A stretch of DNA of 64,000 nucleotides from Tamlana carrageenivorans (GCF_002893765.1 NZ_CP025938.1:3181501-3245500); one strand, 5' to 3'. Positions 7,576 through 16,305 are shown, numbered from the stretch's first letter. Notes: a model not told the origin generated them from the letters alone. A program made the numbers and translations.

Positions 7576-10326
7576 ATGGCAAAAGTAAGTTTAACAACAA
7601 TTAAGAACTGGTTTAAAACAGGGTTAAAACCAACTCAAGCTCAGTTTTGGGACACGTGGGATTCCTTCAGGCATAAGGATGATAAAATCCCTAATTCTGA
7701 TGTTGACGGATTAGCTCAATTACTTAGCGATAAGGCTTCAACACAAGCTTTAACCAATCATACTAATGATGCTAATGCTCATGCAATCCTGTTTTCAGAA
7801 TACACGAAAACAAATGCTTTGAGCAAGGTGGCAACGTCTAACGATTACAACGATTTAGATAATGTGCCTGTTTTCAAATCAGTTGAAAATGAATATCCCG
7901 ATATGGCTACTATGTATGCCGATCAAGTTAACCAAACCTCAGAGAACATACAACATGTGGTTGATGCCAGCGCTCATCCTCAAATAGGTGGCGACAGTGC
8001 CTATTTTGAATATTTAGGTACTACTAACGGTGATGATACGGATTACCGCGTGTTATCTGAAGCTGAGAGCGCGCCAATTTCGGGTTCAATTTCTCGAACT
8101 TCTGAGTTAGTTAACGATGGTGCATCAGGAACTTCAACGTATGTAGAACACGATGAGTTAAACCCCACTGCTATAGATGGATTGTCAATAAGAGATGCAA
8201 ATGGAGTTGAGCAGTTTAAGGCAGATGAGTTTGTGGAGTTTGTAGGAGGTGAGTTTGATCCTGCAAATAAAAGATTTTCAGTGTCTCCTTTATTAGCTAA
8301 TTCTGTTCTAGTTGATGTAAATAATGGTAGCGATACATCAGGAGAGTTAGAGAATTTTAGGAAGCCTTTTAAAACTATTGATTCAGCTTTAGAGGCTTTA
8401 CCTTCTACAACAGGAGAGGTTTATAATATATATTTAGTTGGTGGTACTTACAATTTGACTAGACAAATAACTTTAAGAAATTTAAACTTTATAGCTTGGA
8501 GGAGCAGCGTTATTAATTTTACAGGCATCTTAGATGGTACAGGAAATGTTCCGACAACACCGTTTAAAGGCGCTAGCACTTATAGAACCCTAAGTTTTGA
8601 AGGAGGAAACATATCCTTAATAAGTACTAACGGAACTATGAGATTTGGGGGTTCGAGTCAAAGGATGATTTTAAAAGGAAGTGTTAATGAATTAAAATGG
8701 CAGGGAGCAGCCCAAGGTTTAGGTAATGGTGCGTTTTTCATAGATGGAGGTACTGATATTAATATCCAAAAAATGACCATAGTAGGAAGTGGAGAATATT
8801 TGTCGGGAGACCAACAGGGAACTCCGCAAGATATAATCTTTACTATAAATGAACTTCATTTTATTGATAACAGAAGTTTTGCGGTCAGTGTTATAGCTAC
8901 TTTCGACATTAAAAACGTAACGGAAGCTGATTCAAGTTCTTCAAGCACTTATGTTTTAAGGTCTAGGTATAATGATGGAGACTGTATTTATAAAATAGGG
9001 AACATATCTATAAATGGTATATTGAACATTTCAGCTAAAGAGATTTTTTTTAATAGTTCAGTTTTTTCTGCTACTTCAAACGCGGGTATTTCGGGATTAG
9101 TGAGAGGTATTGTTTATAGCGATAATTATTTAGATTCTTACGGAGGCGGTGCTAATTCATTAATACTTGATAATTTTACAGGTAAATTAATGGGTTTAGG
9201 ATTAACTAATGGTCGACCTATAATAAGAAATAGTAATATAACTACTAACGGAAGTTTATTCACAGGAACTGAAAACACTACAAACATCATAACTATTGAG
9301 GGGGTTTGTTCTATTATACAGAACAATTTGTCTGCAAATTTATGTCTTACTTATAGTTACGGTAACCTTGCATACCCTAACAATATGCACATAGATATAA
9401 AAGGTTTTTTAACGAGTAACGTTAAAGATTACGGGTACAAAGTTACTTACGAAAATCTTACAGGAACGCTTAAAGAAAAACTCAAAGAAAGAGTTATTAG
9501 ATCGAAAAGAGATTTGGTTTACGCTCAATTAGATGTTAATACTACTTATATTATTGATGGAGATATAGAGCTTGCTGCAGGAGAATACATTGAAGTTCCT
9601 GCAGGCGGAAACTTAACTTTGAACGGTTATGGTTTAGAAGCTTCAAAAATCATCAAAAATGTAGTAGGAGAAAGTATCTTTAAAAGCCCTGTAGGGGGGT
9701 CTGGTGGTATGCAAATAGATGCTCTTAAATTCGTCATGGGAACACCAACTACATCTTGCTTTGATTTAACAGATGAAACAGGGTTTAATGCCGTAGAATG
9801 TGTTAAAGTCAACTTTGAAGGAAGTGGGAACTTAGGTGTACTTAATGGTTACAGGCAAGGGTTATGGACTAATATAGGTTTATTTGGTTTAACTGATGGT
9901 CTTACTTTTGAAGGTTCATGGGTAGGTGGATTTACAACCAATACAGTTATAGCAAGAAACCTAACAGGTACTTCAGGTATATTATTCAAAAAAGGAACTG
10001 CATTAACTTTTGCAAGTAGGTTTACTACCGATGGAAATATTGATATTCCTGCAGGTTGGAGTATAGCTGATTTTGAAGATGCAAATTTTACAAACCCAAA
10101 CACGCTTCAAGTTCAAGGCGCTATTATAACCAGGGCGGGTGTTATAGACGATACAGATACCTTGCTTTTTCCTAACATAGATGAAGAAGATACAGCAAGT
10201 GATTGGAGGGATAATATTGGTTGTAAAAACTCATCCTTAAGTTTTGAAAAATTAAAATCTCCAGATGGTAGTGTTTGGAAGGTTGAAGTAGATAACACAG
10301 GAGCAATAATAACAACAGCGATATGA
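7576..10326 (+). CDS. Beta-helix tail spike / receptor-binding protein
   Basis: 916 aa, the second largest gene in the window after dnaE. The N-terminal ~70 residues (TTIKNWFKTGLKPTQAQFWD) form a conserved attachment module that I recall from Bacteroidota phage fibres. Residues ~245-300 (DTSGELENFRKPFKTIDSAL ... IYLVGGTYNLTRQI) match a DUF1565/pectate-lyase-like entry into a right-handed beta-helix, followed by many short Asn/Gly-rich strand repeats. Two similar helix entries (near residues 245 and 650) suggest two stacked domains. It may bind or depolymerise a surface glycan; no catalytic residues were identified. Confidence 0.75.
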   Translation: MAKVSLTTIKNWFKTGLKPTQAQFWDTWDSFRHKDDKIPNSDVDGLAQLLSDKASTQALTNHTNDANAHAILFSEYTKTNALSKVATSNDYNDLDNVPVFKSVENEYPDMATMYADQVNQTSENIQHVVDASAHPQIGGDSAYFEYLGTTNGDDTDYRVLSEAESAPISGSISRTSELVNDGASGTSTYVEHDELNPTAIDGLSIRDANGVEQFKADEFVEFVGGEFDPANKRFSVSPLLANSVLVDVNNGSDTSGELENFRKPFKTIDSALEALPSTTGEVYNIYLVGGTYNLTRQITLRNLNFIAWRSSVINFTGILDGTGNVPTTPFKGASTYRTLSFEGGNISLISTNGTMRFGGSSQRMILKGSVNELKWQGAAQGLGNGAFFIDGGTDINIQKMTIVGSGEYLSGDQQGTPQDIIFTINELHFIDNRSFAVSVIATFDIKNVTEADSSSSSTYVLRSRYNDGDCIYKIGNISINGILNISAKEIFFNSSVFSATSNAGISGLVRGIVYSDNYLDSYGGGANSLILDNFTGKLMGLGLTNGRPIIRNSNITTNGSLFTGTENTTNIITIEGVCSIIQNNLSANLCLTYSYGNLAYPNNMHIDIKGFLTSNVKDYGYKVTYENLTGTLKEKLKERVIRSKRDLVYAQLDVNTTYIIDGDIELAAGEYIEVPAGGNLTLNGYGLEASKIIKNVVGESIFKSPVGGSGGMQIDALKFVMGTPTTSCFDLTDETGFNAVECVKVNFEGSGNLGVLNGYRQGLWTNIGLFGLTDGLTFEGSWVGGFTTNTVIARNLTGTSGILFKKGTALTFASRFTTDGNIDIPAGWSIADFEDANFTNPNTLQVQGAIITRAGVIDDTDTLLFPNIDEEDTASDWRDNIGCKNSSLSFEKLKSPDGSVWKVEVDNTGAIITTAI

Positions 10327-10769
10327 TAAAAATAAGATCAACAGAAAAATTAGCAACATCAAATAGCGATGGTTTATGCGATGTGCAAAGAACCCTGTCA
10401 AGCTTTACATTTGATTTGGATAAACAAGTAGTTAAAACCATTGTAACCGATGTTTTGTTTCAGGAGCAAACCATTGAGCAAATTCAGGAAATTGACGGCG
10501 AAGAGCAACCTGTAAACATTGTGGAGCGTCGTATTGTAGAGCAGCGCCAAGGCGTAGCCTATCAATTTAGTGTAGCTGAAATCGATGCTTTTTATCAAAA
10601 CATTGGTAGCGATATAACTAAAGAAATTGGTTTTTCTACTGGTTTAAAAGACAACTTAACATCGGTTTTAATAGCCGAAACGACATCTTACCAAAGACAA
10701 ACCATGGCGAATTGGGTTCCAGACACACCACACGTTTTAGTGAATGAGTTTACAGAAATTGAAGCATAA
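10323..10769 (+). CDS. Hypothetical phage protein after the tail spike
   Basis: 148 aa, overlapping the spike gene by 4 bp (ATGA), acidic, with many Gln and Glu residues and no membrane segment. The segment VVKTIVTDVLFQEQTIEQIQEIDG looks like strands with variable loops. Position directly after the spike suggests a fibre assembly protein or spike-associated subunit. No family recognised. Confidence 0.6.
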   Translation: MIKIRSTEKLATSNSDGLCDVQRTLSSFTFDLDKQVVKTIVTDVLFQEQTIEQIQEIDGEEQPVNIVERRIVEQRQGVAYQFSVAEIDAFYQNIGSDITKEIGFSTGLKDNLTSVLIAETTSYQRQTMANWVPDTPHVLVNEFTEIEA

Positions 10770-10772
10770 TAA

Positions 10773-11186
10773 ATGAATGTAGTTTTATCTTTTATAGCTC
10801 AGTTTTTATTTGCCTTTGTAGGGGTTGTCGATAGTGTTTTTCAGCTATTCTATAAGGTTAAAAACAAAAAATGGTATAAAACCACGAATGGCAGAAGCTT
10901 TAAAAAGGCTTTAAATATAGATGTATTTGGAAATTACCAATACAACGAATTATGGAATGTATTATTTTCTAAAAACGGTTATCAGTTTGGTCGTTTTGGA
11001 GAAACCATGAGTAGTTGTTTTGGTAAAAAACAGAAAGAAAAGTCACTTACTTGGTTTGGCTGGATGGTATTATTTCTGATTAATACTGTAGATGTGACTA
11101 AGTGGGTAAATGGCTTTAAGGGTAAAGGGTTTCATTGTGAAGCTTCCATACAAAGCGATGCAGCAATTGCTGACTTTATAAAATAA
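10773..11186 (+). CDS. Hypothetical phage membrane protein
   Basis: 137 aa, starting 3 bp after the previous stop. Two hydrophobic segments (residues ~3-27, VLSFIAQFLFAFVGVVDSVF, and ~92-105, WFGWMVLFLINTV) flank a basic aromatic loop (KVKNKKWYKTTNGRSFKKAL). A two-span membrane protein at the end of a tail operon could be a holin or a superinfection-exclusion factor. No family was recognised and the lytic role is speculative. Confidence 0.55.
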   Translation: MNVVLSFIAQFLFAFVGVVDSVFQLFYKVKNKKWYKTTNGRSFKKALNIDVFGNYQYNELWNVLFSKNGYQFGRFGETMSSCFGKKQKEKSLTWFGWMVLFLINTVDVTKWVNGFKGKGFHCEASIQSDAAIADFIK

Positions 11187-11223
11187 AAATTGCAAAAACC
11201 TATGGAGTGCGGGTTTAAAAAAA

Positions 11224-11339
11224 AGCCCTCCAACATTTAAAATACTTCTCAAGGTAAAATTAAATTTAGCATCAAAGCCCAGTTGGAGGACATAAGTCTT
11301 CTAATTGGGCTTTGCTATTTCTAAAAATTACCTTGAGAG
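11224..11339 (+). ncRNA. Large structured RNA leader with mutually exclusive stems
   Basis: In the 183-bp gap before the modification genes, 11247-11257 pairs perfectly with 11328-11338 (11 bp). Inside it 11273-11281 pairs with 11306-11314 (9 bp, CAAAGCCCA/TGGGCTTTG), continued by 11282-11291 with 11296-11305 (10 pairs including three G-U) and an ATAA loop. The G-U pairs exist only in RNA of the + strand. The segment 11226-11233 (CCTCCAAC) is complementary to 11282-11289, which lies in the inner stem, so two alternative folds compete. This looks like an attenuator or riboregulator of the downstream genes; a terminator is also possible, although no U-tract follows. Confidence 0.6.
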
Positions 11340-11369
11340 CTGCAAATATATAAAATCATCAATCAAAAA

Positions 11370-12005
11370 ATGAACAAGTATCATCAACAATTAGAACGAA
11401 TAATTTTTAAAGGGAAAATTCAAAAGAACAAAAAAGGAAACATTAAGTATCTCCTAAACGAAAAACTACAATTAAAACCTCTTGATTTATTAGAAATTTT
11501 AGAGGGGCATGCTGTTGCAAGAAATAAACTTAAAAACGAACTTAATTTGTTTATGCAAGGCGAACGCAATACTGAAGCTTATCGTGAAATAGGTGTGAGT
11601 TGGTGGGATTATTGTGGTCCTATATTGGTAAATAGTTATCCTACCTATTTTGAACAGTTACCAGGATTAATTAAAAAAATTAATTCGGAAAAGCGACCAT
11701 CAAAAAACTATGTGTTGTTTTTGGGGGCAAATAACGCTGAAACTAATCAACAGCCTTGTTTGTCAATTATTCAGTTTCAAATTGATAATGGTAAGTTAGT
11801 ATTAAGTGCATATCAGCGTTCTAGTGATGCTAGTTTAGGGCTTCCTGCCGATATTTATCACTTGTACCTCATTAGTCGTCAAATTAACTTACCACTTAAG
11901 AGCATAACTTTATTCCTGGGCAATGTGCATGTGTATCAAAATAACATCAAACCTACCAAACAGCTATTAAAGGGTAAAGCTGTAAAATTTAACCTTAATG
12001 TTTAA
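11370..12005 (+). CDS. Thymidylate-synthase-fold enzyme, predicted dCMP (hydroxy)methylase
   Basis: 211 aa, shorter than ThyA (264). The core aligns without gaps to E. coli ThyA around the active site: catalytic Cys130 (QQPC; ThyA Cys146), phosphate binders Arg150-Ser151 (AYQRSSD; ThyA Arg166-Ser167), His187 and Tyr189 (GNVHVYQN) and Glu57 (NELNLFMQG; ThyA Glu58). The residue at ThyA Asn177, which selects dUMP, is Asp161 here (LGLPADI). Asp at this site is the state in T4 dCMP hydroxymethylase. The Arg126-Arg127 pair and His147 are not conserved. It probably alters dCMP for phage DNA modification. It overlaps the methylase reading frame. Confidence 0.72.
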   Translation: MNKYHQQLERIIFKGKIQKNKKGNIKYLLNEKLQLKPLDLLEILEGHAVARNKLKNELNLFMQGERNTEAYREIGVSWWDYCGPILVNSYPTYFEQLPGLIKKINSEKRPSKNYVLFLGANNAETNQQPCLSIIQFQIDNGKLVLSAYQRSSDASLGLPADIYHLYLISRQINLPLKSITLFLGNVHVYQNNIKPTKQLLKGKAVKFNLNV

Positions 12006-12028
12006 TCATCAATCAATCAATCAATCAA
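12004..12028 (+). repeat. AATC tetranucleotide repeat before the methylase start
   Basis: About five units of AATC run from 12008 to 12028 and abut the ATG at 12028, with one more AATC at 12004. A methylase start at 11998 would read through the repeat, making that longer form sensitive to slippage; a start at 12028 is not. A shorter related stretch (TCATCAATCAAAAA) precedes the upstream gene at 11357-11369. Confidence 0.7.
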
Positions 12029-12852
12029 TGAACAAAAAATTTAATGCAGCCCCGTTACCGTTTCAGGGGCAAAAAAGACGATTTACCAAACAATTTAAAG
12101 AAGCTTTAAGTGCCTTCCCTGAGGATGCCGTGTATGTGGATTTATTTGGCGGTTCTGGGCTATTAGCACACATTGTGAAGCAGAAATACCCAAAAGCTAA
12201 AGTAATCTGGAACGATTATGATAATTTCGCAAAACGCTTGAAAGCTATACCTCAAACAAATGCTTTATTGACAAAATTACGCCCCATACTTAAAGATTTA
12301 CCCAGAAAGGAAAGAATACCAGAGACAACGCGTAAAAAGGTCTTAGAAGCGATTAAATTACACGAAACTGAATATGACTATGTTGATTATATTACTTTAT
12401 CAGCTTCGCTATTGTTTAGCGCAAAGTATGCTGTGAGTTATGAACAGTTTGCTAAAGAAACCTTTTATAACCGGATTAAGATTAGTGATTACGAATGTAC
12501 AGGGTATCTTGAAGACGTGGAACGTTTAAGTTGTGATTATAAGAAATTGTTTGAAAAGTATAAATCAGACCGTACAGTGTTTTTGGTTGATCCACCTTAT
12601 TTAAGTACAGACACAAGCACGTATGGAAGCAATAACTATTGGCGATTACGTGATTATTTAGATGTTTTGAATGTTTTAGATGAGTCTAGGTACTTTTACT
12701 TTACTAGTAACAAAAGTCAGATTGTTGAGCTGTGTCAATGGATTGAAACTAGAACGTCCTTTGGTAATCCTTTTCAAGGCTCTACTATTACTACTACGGA
12801 GACAAGTTTAAACCGCTCTGCAAGTTATACTGATATTATGATGTTTAAATAG
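12028..12852 (+). CDS. D12-class DNA adenine-N6 methyltransferase (Dam-like)
   Basis: About 274 aa from the ATG at 12028 (MNKKFNAAPLPFQGQ); an upstream in-frame ATG at 11998 would add ten residues encoded by the repeat. Motif X (PFQGQKRRF), the SAM-binding motif I (VYVDLFGGSGLLAHIV) and the catalytic DPPY (FLVDPPYLSTDT) are present, as is the terminal TDIMMF strand. It methylates adenine in duplex DNA; the recognition site is unknown. It is an orphan methylase without a nuclease, at the right end of the prophage after the dCMP-modifying enzyme. A short intergenic stretch then leads to the prophage end. Confidence 0.9.
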   Translation: MNKKFNAAPLPFQGQKRRFTKQFKEALSAFPEDAVYVDLFGGSGLLAHIVKQKYPKAKVIWNDYDNFAKRLKAIPQTNALLTKLRPILKDLPRKERIPETTRKKVLEAIKLHETEYDYVDYITLSASLLFSAKYAVSYEQFAKETFYNRIKISDYECTGYLEDVERLSCDYKKLFEKYKSDRTVFLVDPPYLSTDTSTYGSNNYWRLRDYLDVLNVLDESRYFYFTSNKSQIVELCQWIETRTSFGNPFQGSTITTTETSLNRSASYTDIMMFK

Positions 12853-12871
12853 TAGTTAACCCTCGTTTAAA

Positions 12872-12953
12872 TACAGTTTGAATGAGGGTTGAGGTTTTTA
12901 CTTTTTTGATGAAAAAATGTACTATTTGAATTAAAAAGTTGTACAATTTGAAT
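12872..12953 (+). repeat. Prophage right-end repeats, probable transposase binding sites
   Basis: Three copies of a 12-bp motif, TACxxTTTGAAT, lie at 12872-12883, 12920-12931 and 12942-12953. The last two are 22 bp apart, the site length of MuA-type transposases. The sequence just after the last copy (from about 12956) is host DUF885 coding sequence. This fits the right terminus of a transposable phage. The terminal dinucleotide of Mu (CA) is not obvious, so the exact end is uncertain by a few bases. Confidence 0.6.
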
Positions 12954-14092
12954 TGCCGATTATAATGGTGACCAGGAATCCCCTCATGATAGGCTAAGGC
13001 TTCCATTTGGTAGGTAGGCATAGAGGCCATGTCGTATAAGTTAGCATAATATATTCCAGGTCTAGAACCATCGGCAGCAGGACGATTATAAAAGGCTTTT
13101 CCAGCCGATTGCTCTCTAAATGGTTCTACAGCTTTCACAATAATATCAGCTTTAGGTTTGGTGATAAAAATCTCGTCTAAGCGCGTTTTCATACTGTCTA
13201 TAATATGTACAGCTTTGTTTAAATATGCGGCTTTCCCTTCTGGAGTATCAGCGTAATAAAATTGTTTATAGGTTCGCATGAAAGTAAAAAAGGCTTTTAA
13301 GTCCCCTTGGAAACCAACTTTTACTCTAATAGCGTCCATTTCTTTATGAATGCGATCTACTTCCGATAAGCCAATATTGTGAATCTCATCGGCGGTTAAA
13401 TGCGTTGTAGTAGTCTTGTATAAAGCACTTTTGTAAAAAGCCTCTCCATTAGGGAATTTCCAGACACCAGCATCGGTGTTAGCTCTTTCTTTTTGGGCTT
13501 TCATAAATGTGATTAAAGTATGGTAAGCCGGTTTTACATAGTTTAACAAGGCACCATTGGCTTTTGTTTCTAGAGCCTTTTTGGTTGCTTCGTCGCTATC
13601 AAGTTTGTCTACTTTATTCATGAAGTCTTCCAAAAGTGTACTTTGAGTCGTTGCCGCATCAAAAGGCTGTCCTACTAAAATATTTTCAGAATCCTGTATC
13701 ACTTTATCATACACAAATTTTGGAGGTAAAATACCAATAGCTTCACGGGCTTTTAAGTTTTCTACAAGTTGTGTAAAGTAAGGTTTGAATGCTTTTAACC
13801 TTAAAATATAAGCTTCAGCATCTTTCGAATCATCGATACGATGCATGTTTATTAAAAAAGCAGGCTTTCCAGATTGTGCACCAAACATTTGGTTTACAGG
13901 GTAATTATGCAATCTGTATTTGTAGTTTTGAATGTTGTTTTCTAATTTTTGTTTAAGAAGTTTGTAACTAAGTAACGTAGATTTGGAAAGCGCTTCAACT
14001 TGAACAGAATCATTTAAACATTTTAGGCTCTGTTTGTTGATTTCTAATTCTTTTTCTGCCGCAGCAGGCGAATTATCATTTAATTTATCATA

Positions 14093-15070
14093 ACCCGTTG
14101 TGCATTATGATTTAAAAGAAAAAAGTTGTTCATTTTACTGAAAATCAGTAAATTGACTTAAATACAAACCATTAATAATGAACAACTTGAGTGCAAATTA
14201 CGAAAGAATATTGGAAGTATTAAGAAAAATATCGAAAGAACAACTTTTAAGTTATCAAAGACGACAACCAAAGCTTAGTGATTTAGAACTTATCAGTTTG
14301 AGTCTTACTGCCGAATTTATGGGAATAGATAGTGAAAATGACCTTTTTAGAAAACTTCCAGATTCCCTATTATCAAAAATAGAGAGAAGTGTCTACAATA
14401 GAAGAAGACGAAAACTAGTTAATAAGCTCAACAGTATCAGATTAAGCTTAGCTTCCCATTTTAATGAATTTGAAGATTATTTTGTAGTAGATAGTATGCC
14501 CTTAGAAGTTTGTAAATTATCACACAGTTCTCGTTCAAAGATTTGTAAAGAAAACACTTATGCATTTCCAGATAAAGGTTATTGTGCAGCTCAAAGTTCT
14601 AATTATTACGGTTATAAACTGCACGCTGTTTGTTCTGTAAATGGTGTCTTTCAAAGTATCGATTTGAGTCCAGCATCTGTACACGATATTAATTATCTTA
14701 AAGATATTAAGATGCAAATAAGCGATTGTACATTAATTGGTGATAAAGGCTATTTATCAACAGAAATACAGCTTAACTTGTTTGAAACCTGTAATATAAC
14801 GCTAAATACACCTATGAGAAGCAATCAAAAAAATTACAAAGTACAGCCTTATGTATTTAGAAAAAAGAGGAAAAGGATAGAAACATTATTTTCACAACTT
14901 TGTGACCAATTTATGATAAGACGCAATTATGCTAAAACTTTTGAAGGTTTTAAAACAAGAATCGTAGCTAAGATAACTGCTTTAACAACTATTCAGTATA
15001 TCAATAAGTTTATTTTTGGGAGAAACATTAATAATATTAAAATTAACATTATTTAAAATGCACAACGGGT
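14093..15070 (+). mobile_element. IS982 family insertion sequence, copy 1
   Basis: The element is 978 bp with 14-bp perfect terminal inverted repeats (ACCCGTTGTGCATT at 14093-14106 and its complement at 15057-15070). It is flanked by an 8-bp target duplication TTATCATA (14085-14092 and 15071-15078), proving simple transposition into the DUF885 gene. It is nearly identical to the copy at 60423. Confidence 0.95.
14178..15056 (+). CDS. IS982 family transposase
   Basis: 292 aa, full length. The DDE residues are visible as VVDSMPLEVCKL (D), TLIGDKGYLS (D) and KRIETLFSQLCDQF (E). The N-terminal third is helical. It differs from the copy at 60508 at only a few residues (His/Arg at the site after CKLS, Arg/His in MIRxNYAK, Asn/Ser near the C-terminus). 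Intact and probably active. Confidence 0.95.
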   Translation: MNNLSANYERILEVLRKISKEQLLSYQRRQPKLSDLELISLSLTAEFMGIDSENDLFRKLPDSLLSKIERSVYNRRRRKLVNKLNSIRLSLASHFNEFEDYFVVDSMPLEVCKLSHSSRSKICKENTYAFPDKGYCAAQSSNYYGYKLHAVCSVNGVFQSIDLSPASVHDINYLKDIKMQISDCTLIGDKGYLSTEIQLNLFETCNITLNTPMRSNQKNYKVQPYVFRKKRKRIETLFSQLCDQFMIRRNYAKTFEGFKTRIVAKITALTTIQYINKFIFGRNINNIKINII

Positions 15071-15282
15071 TTATCATAGTCTTTTTTTATACCTAGACGT
15101 GTTTGAAACTCGGGATGACGATCTACAAAAGCTTCAAAGCTGGTTTGAAAAAAATCATTTACCTTTTTAGATTCTGTAGTAATGTCTTCTTCCGTTAAGG
15201 AGGTATTGCTTTCTGTTTTACAAGAAATAGATAAGGCTATAAAAGAAAGTGACAAGCAAATTTTAAAGAAATTTTGTTTCAT

Positions 15283-15581
15283 TTAGGCAAGTATTACAAT
15301 AAATATTTTTTTTGAATCTATAAAGTTAACAAATGCCATGAAAGGATCGAAATATTATTTGGTTTTAATACAGTAAGTGTATTTTGTGTTAAAATGTGAA
15401 ACTTAAAGTGTTAATTGTATTTCAATTTGTTATAAATAGAAGGCAGGTTGTTGTAAACTTCTAAAAGAATTCAGTATCACCCTAATGTAATGTTAGAGGT
15501 TTAATAATGAGAGAAGCCTACTTCTGAAGTAAAAAAAAATAAAAAAGTATAATTATAATGTTTTAAGGCATGGAAAAGCCC
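15283..15581. other. Intergenic region without recognisable gene
   Basis: These 299 bp separate the divergent 5' end of the broken DUF885 gene from the 3' end of the ZIP gene. I see AT-rich sequence with no open frame of note, no clear hairpin terminator and no repeat. It probably contains the DUF885 promoter. Confidence 0.5.
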
Positions 15582-16256
15582 TTAAATCATATAAGCTATA
15601 CCTACACCAACAATGATGGCTATAAATTTTGATAAGTTAAATTTATGTCCGTCGCCACTCTCAAACAGTATGGTAGTTGAAATATGAAAAAAGATACCAA
15701 TGACTATGGCGCTTATCATATCAGTATAAGAGTGAACAACATGGGCATTGTTTGAAATATAGGTCCCTAATGGTGTCATAAAAGCAAAGACTAATAAAAA
15801 AGCGCCAATTTGAAGTTTTGTGTAGTTCGATTGCATTAAAAACAGCGTTATTACTGTTGCAATTGGAACTTTATGTACCAACACGCCATAAACCATATCG
15901 TTATGGTCATGAATTGAAAACCCTTCAAGAAAACTATGAATACACAAACTGATAAAAAGGGTCCACGGAAAAGTAGAATGCCCTTTATGAATGTGTACAT
16001 GCCCATGTTCGGCACCTTTAGAAAAGAGCTCCAAGGTGACTTGTAGTAAAATACCACCCATTATTAGTAATCCCGCCAGTTTGGTGTCTAAATGATGATA
16101 GACTTCAGGAAGCAGTTCAAAAAGCGTTAAGGCTAATAAAAAGGCACCACTAAAAGAGAGTAGGAGTTTGGTATTCCATGAATTTTGTTTTTTAGACAGT
16201 AAAGCAATTCCAAAACCTAAAAAAACGGCAAGTATGGGAAGTAAAAATTTATTCAT
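15582..16256 (-). CDS. ZIP family metal transporter
   Basis: About 224 aa from the Met at 16256 (MNKFLLPILAVFLGFG); a longer frame starts at 16274. Eight hydrophobic segments are visible. The central His-rich loop (EHGHVHIHKGH) and the transmembrane IV/V metal site patterns (LCIHSFLEGFSIH and HKVPIATVITLF) are hallmarks of ZIP proteins, which import Zn2+ or Fe2+ across the inner membrane. Single gene, facing away from the methyltransferase gene by about 50 bp of separation. Confidence 0.9.
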   Translation of the reverse strand: MNKFLLPILAVFLGFGIALLSKKQNSWNTKLLLSFSGAFLLALTLFELLPEVYHHLDTKLAGLLIMGGILLQVTLELFSKGAEHGHVHIHKGHSTFPWTLFISLCIHSFLEGFSIHDHNDMVYGVLVHKVPIATVITLFLMQSNYTKLQIGAFLLVFAFMTPLGTYISNNAHVVHSYTDMISAIVIGIFFHISTTILFESGDGHKFNLSKFIAIIVGVGIAYMI

Positions 16257-16305
16257 ATGATAAAAACGGCTCATTGAGCGAGCAAAATTAGATATGGTAA
16301 ATTCG

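Larger units (their letters stand above)
1..12955 (+). mobile_element. Right part of a contractile-tailed, probably Mu-like prophage
   Basis: All genes from 6 to 12852 run on the + strand, tightly packed with stop/start overlaps, in the order tail chaperone, tape measure, hub, spike, baseplate J-like, fibre, spike, modification genes. This is the tail half of a contractile-tail phage. The flanking chromosome resumes as a minus-strand DUF885 peptidase gene that is cut at about 12956. The last 85 bases hold repeated transposase-site-like motifs. No integrase or att core is visible at this end, so a transposable lifestyle is inferred. Capsid, sheath, transposase and left end lie outside the window. 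Confidence 0.85.
12956..15282 (-). pseudogene. DUF885 family zinc peptidase, disrupted by prophage and IS982
   Basis: The gene starts at 15282 with a lipoprotein signal (MKQNFFKICLSLSFIALSISC), is interrupted at 15071-14092 by an IS982 element, and resumes from 14084 downward. The 3' part reads MASMPTYQMEALAYHEGIPG, including the HExxPGHH zinc motif, but after GHHYN the sequence becomes prophage DNA and ends in unrelated residues. DUF885 proteins are envelope metallopeptidases of about 580-600 aa; about the last third is missing here and presumably lies beyond the prophage left end. Two separate insertions inactivate it. Confidence 0.88.

Noticed and set aside
11224..11339. Structured leader as a retron msr/msd or diversity-generating element
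   Set aside because: There is no reverse transcriptase gene nearby, and no template/variable repeat pair in the adjacent fibre genes was seen.
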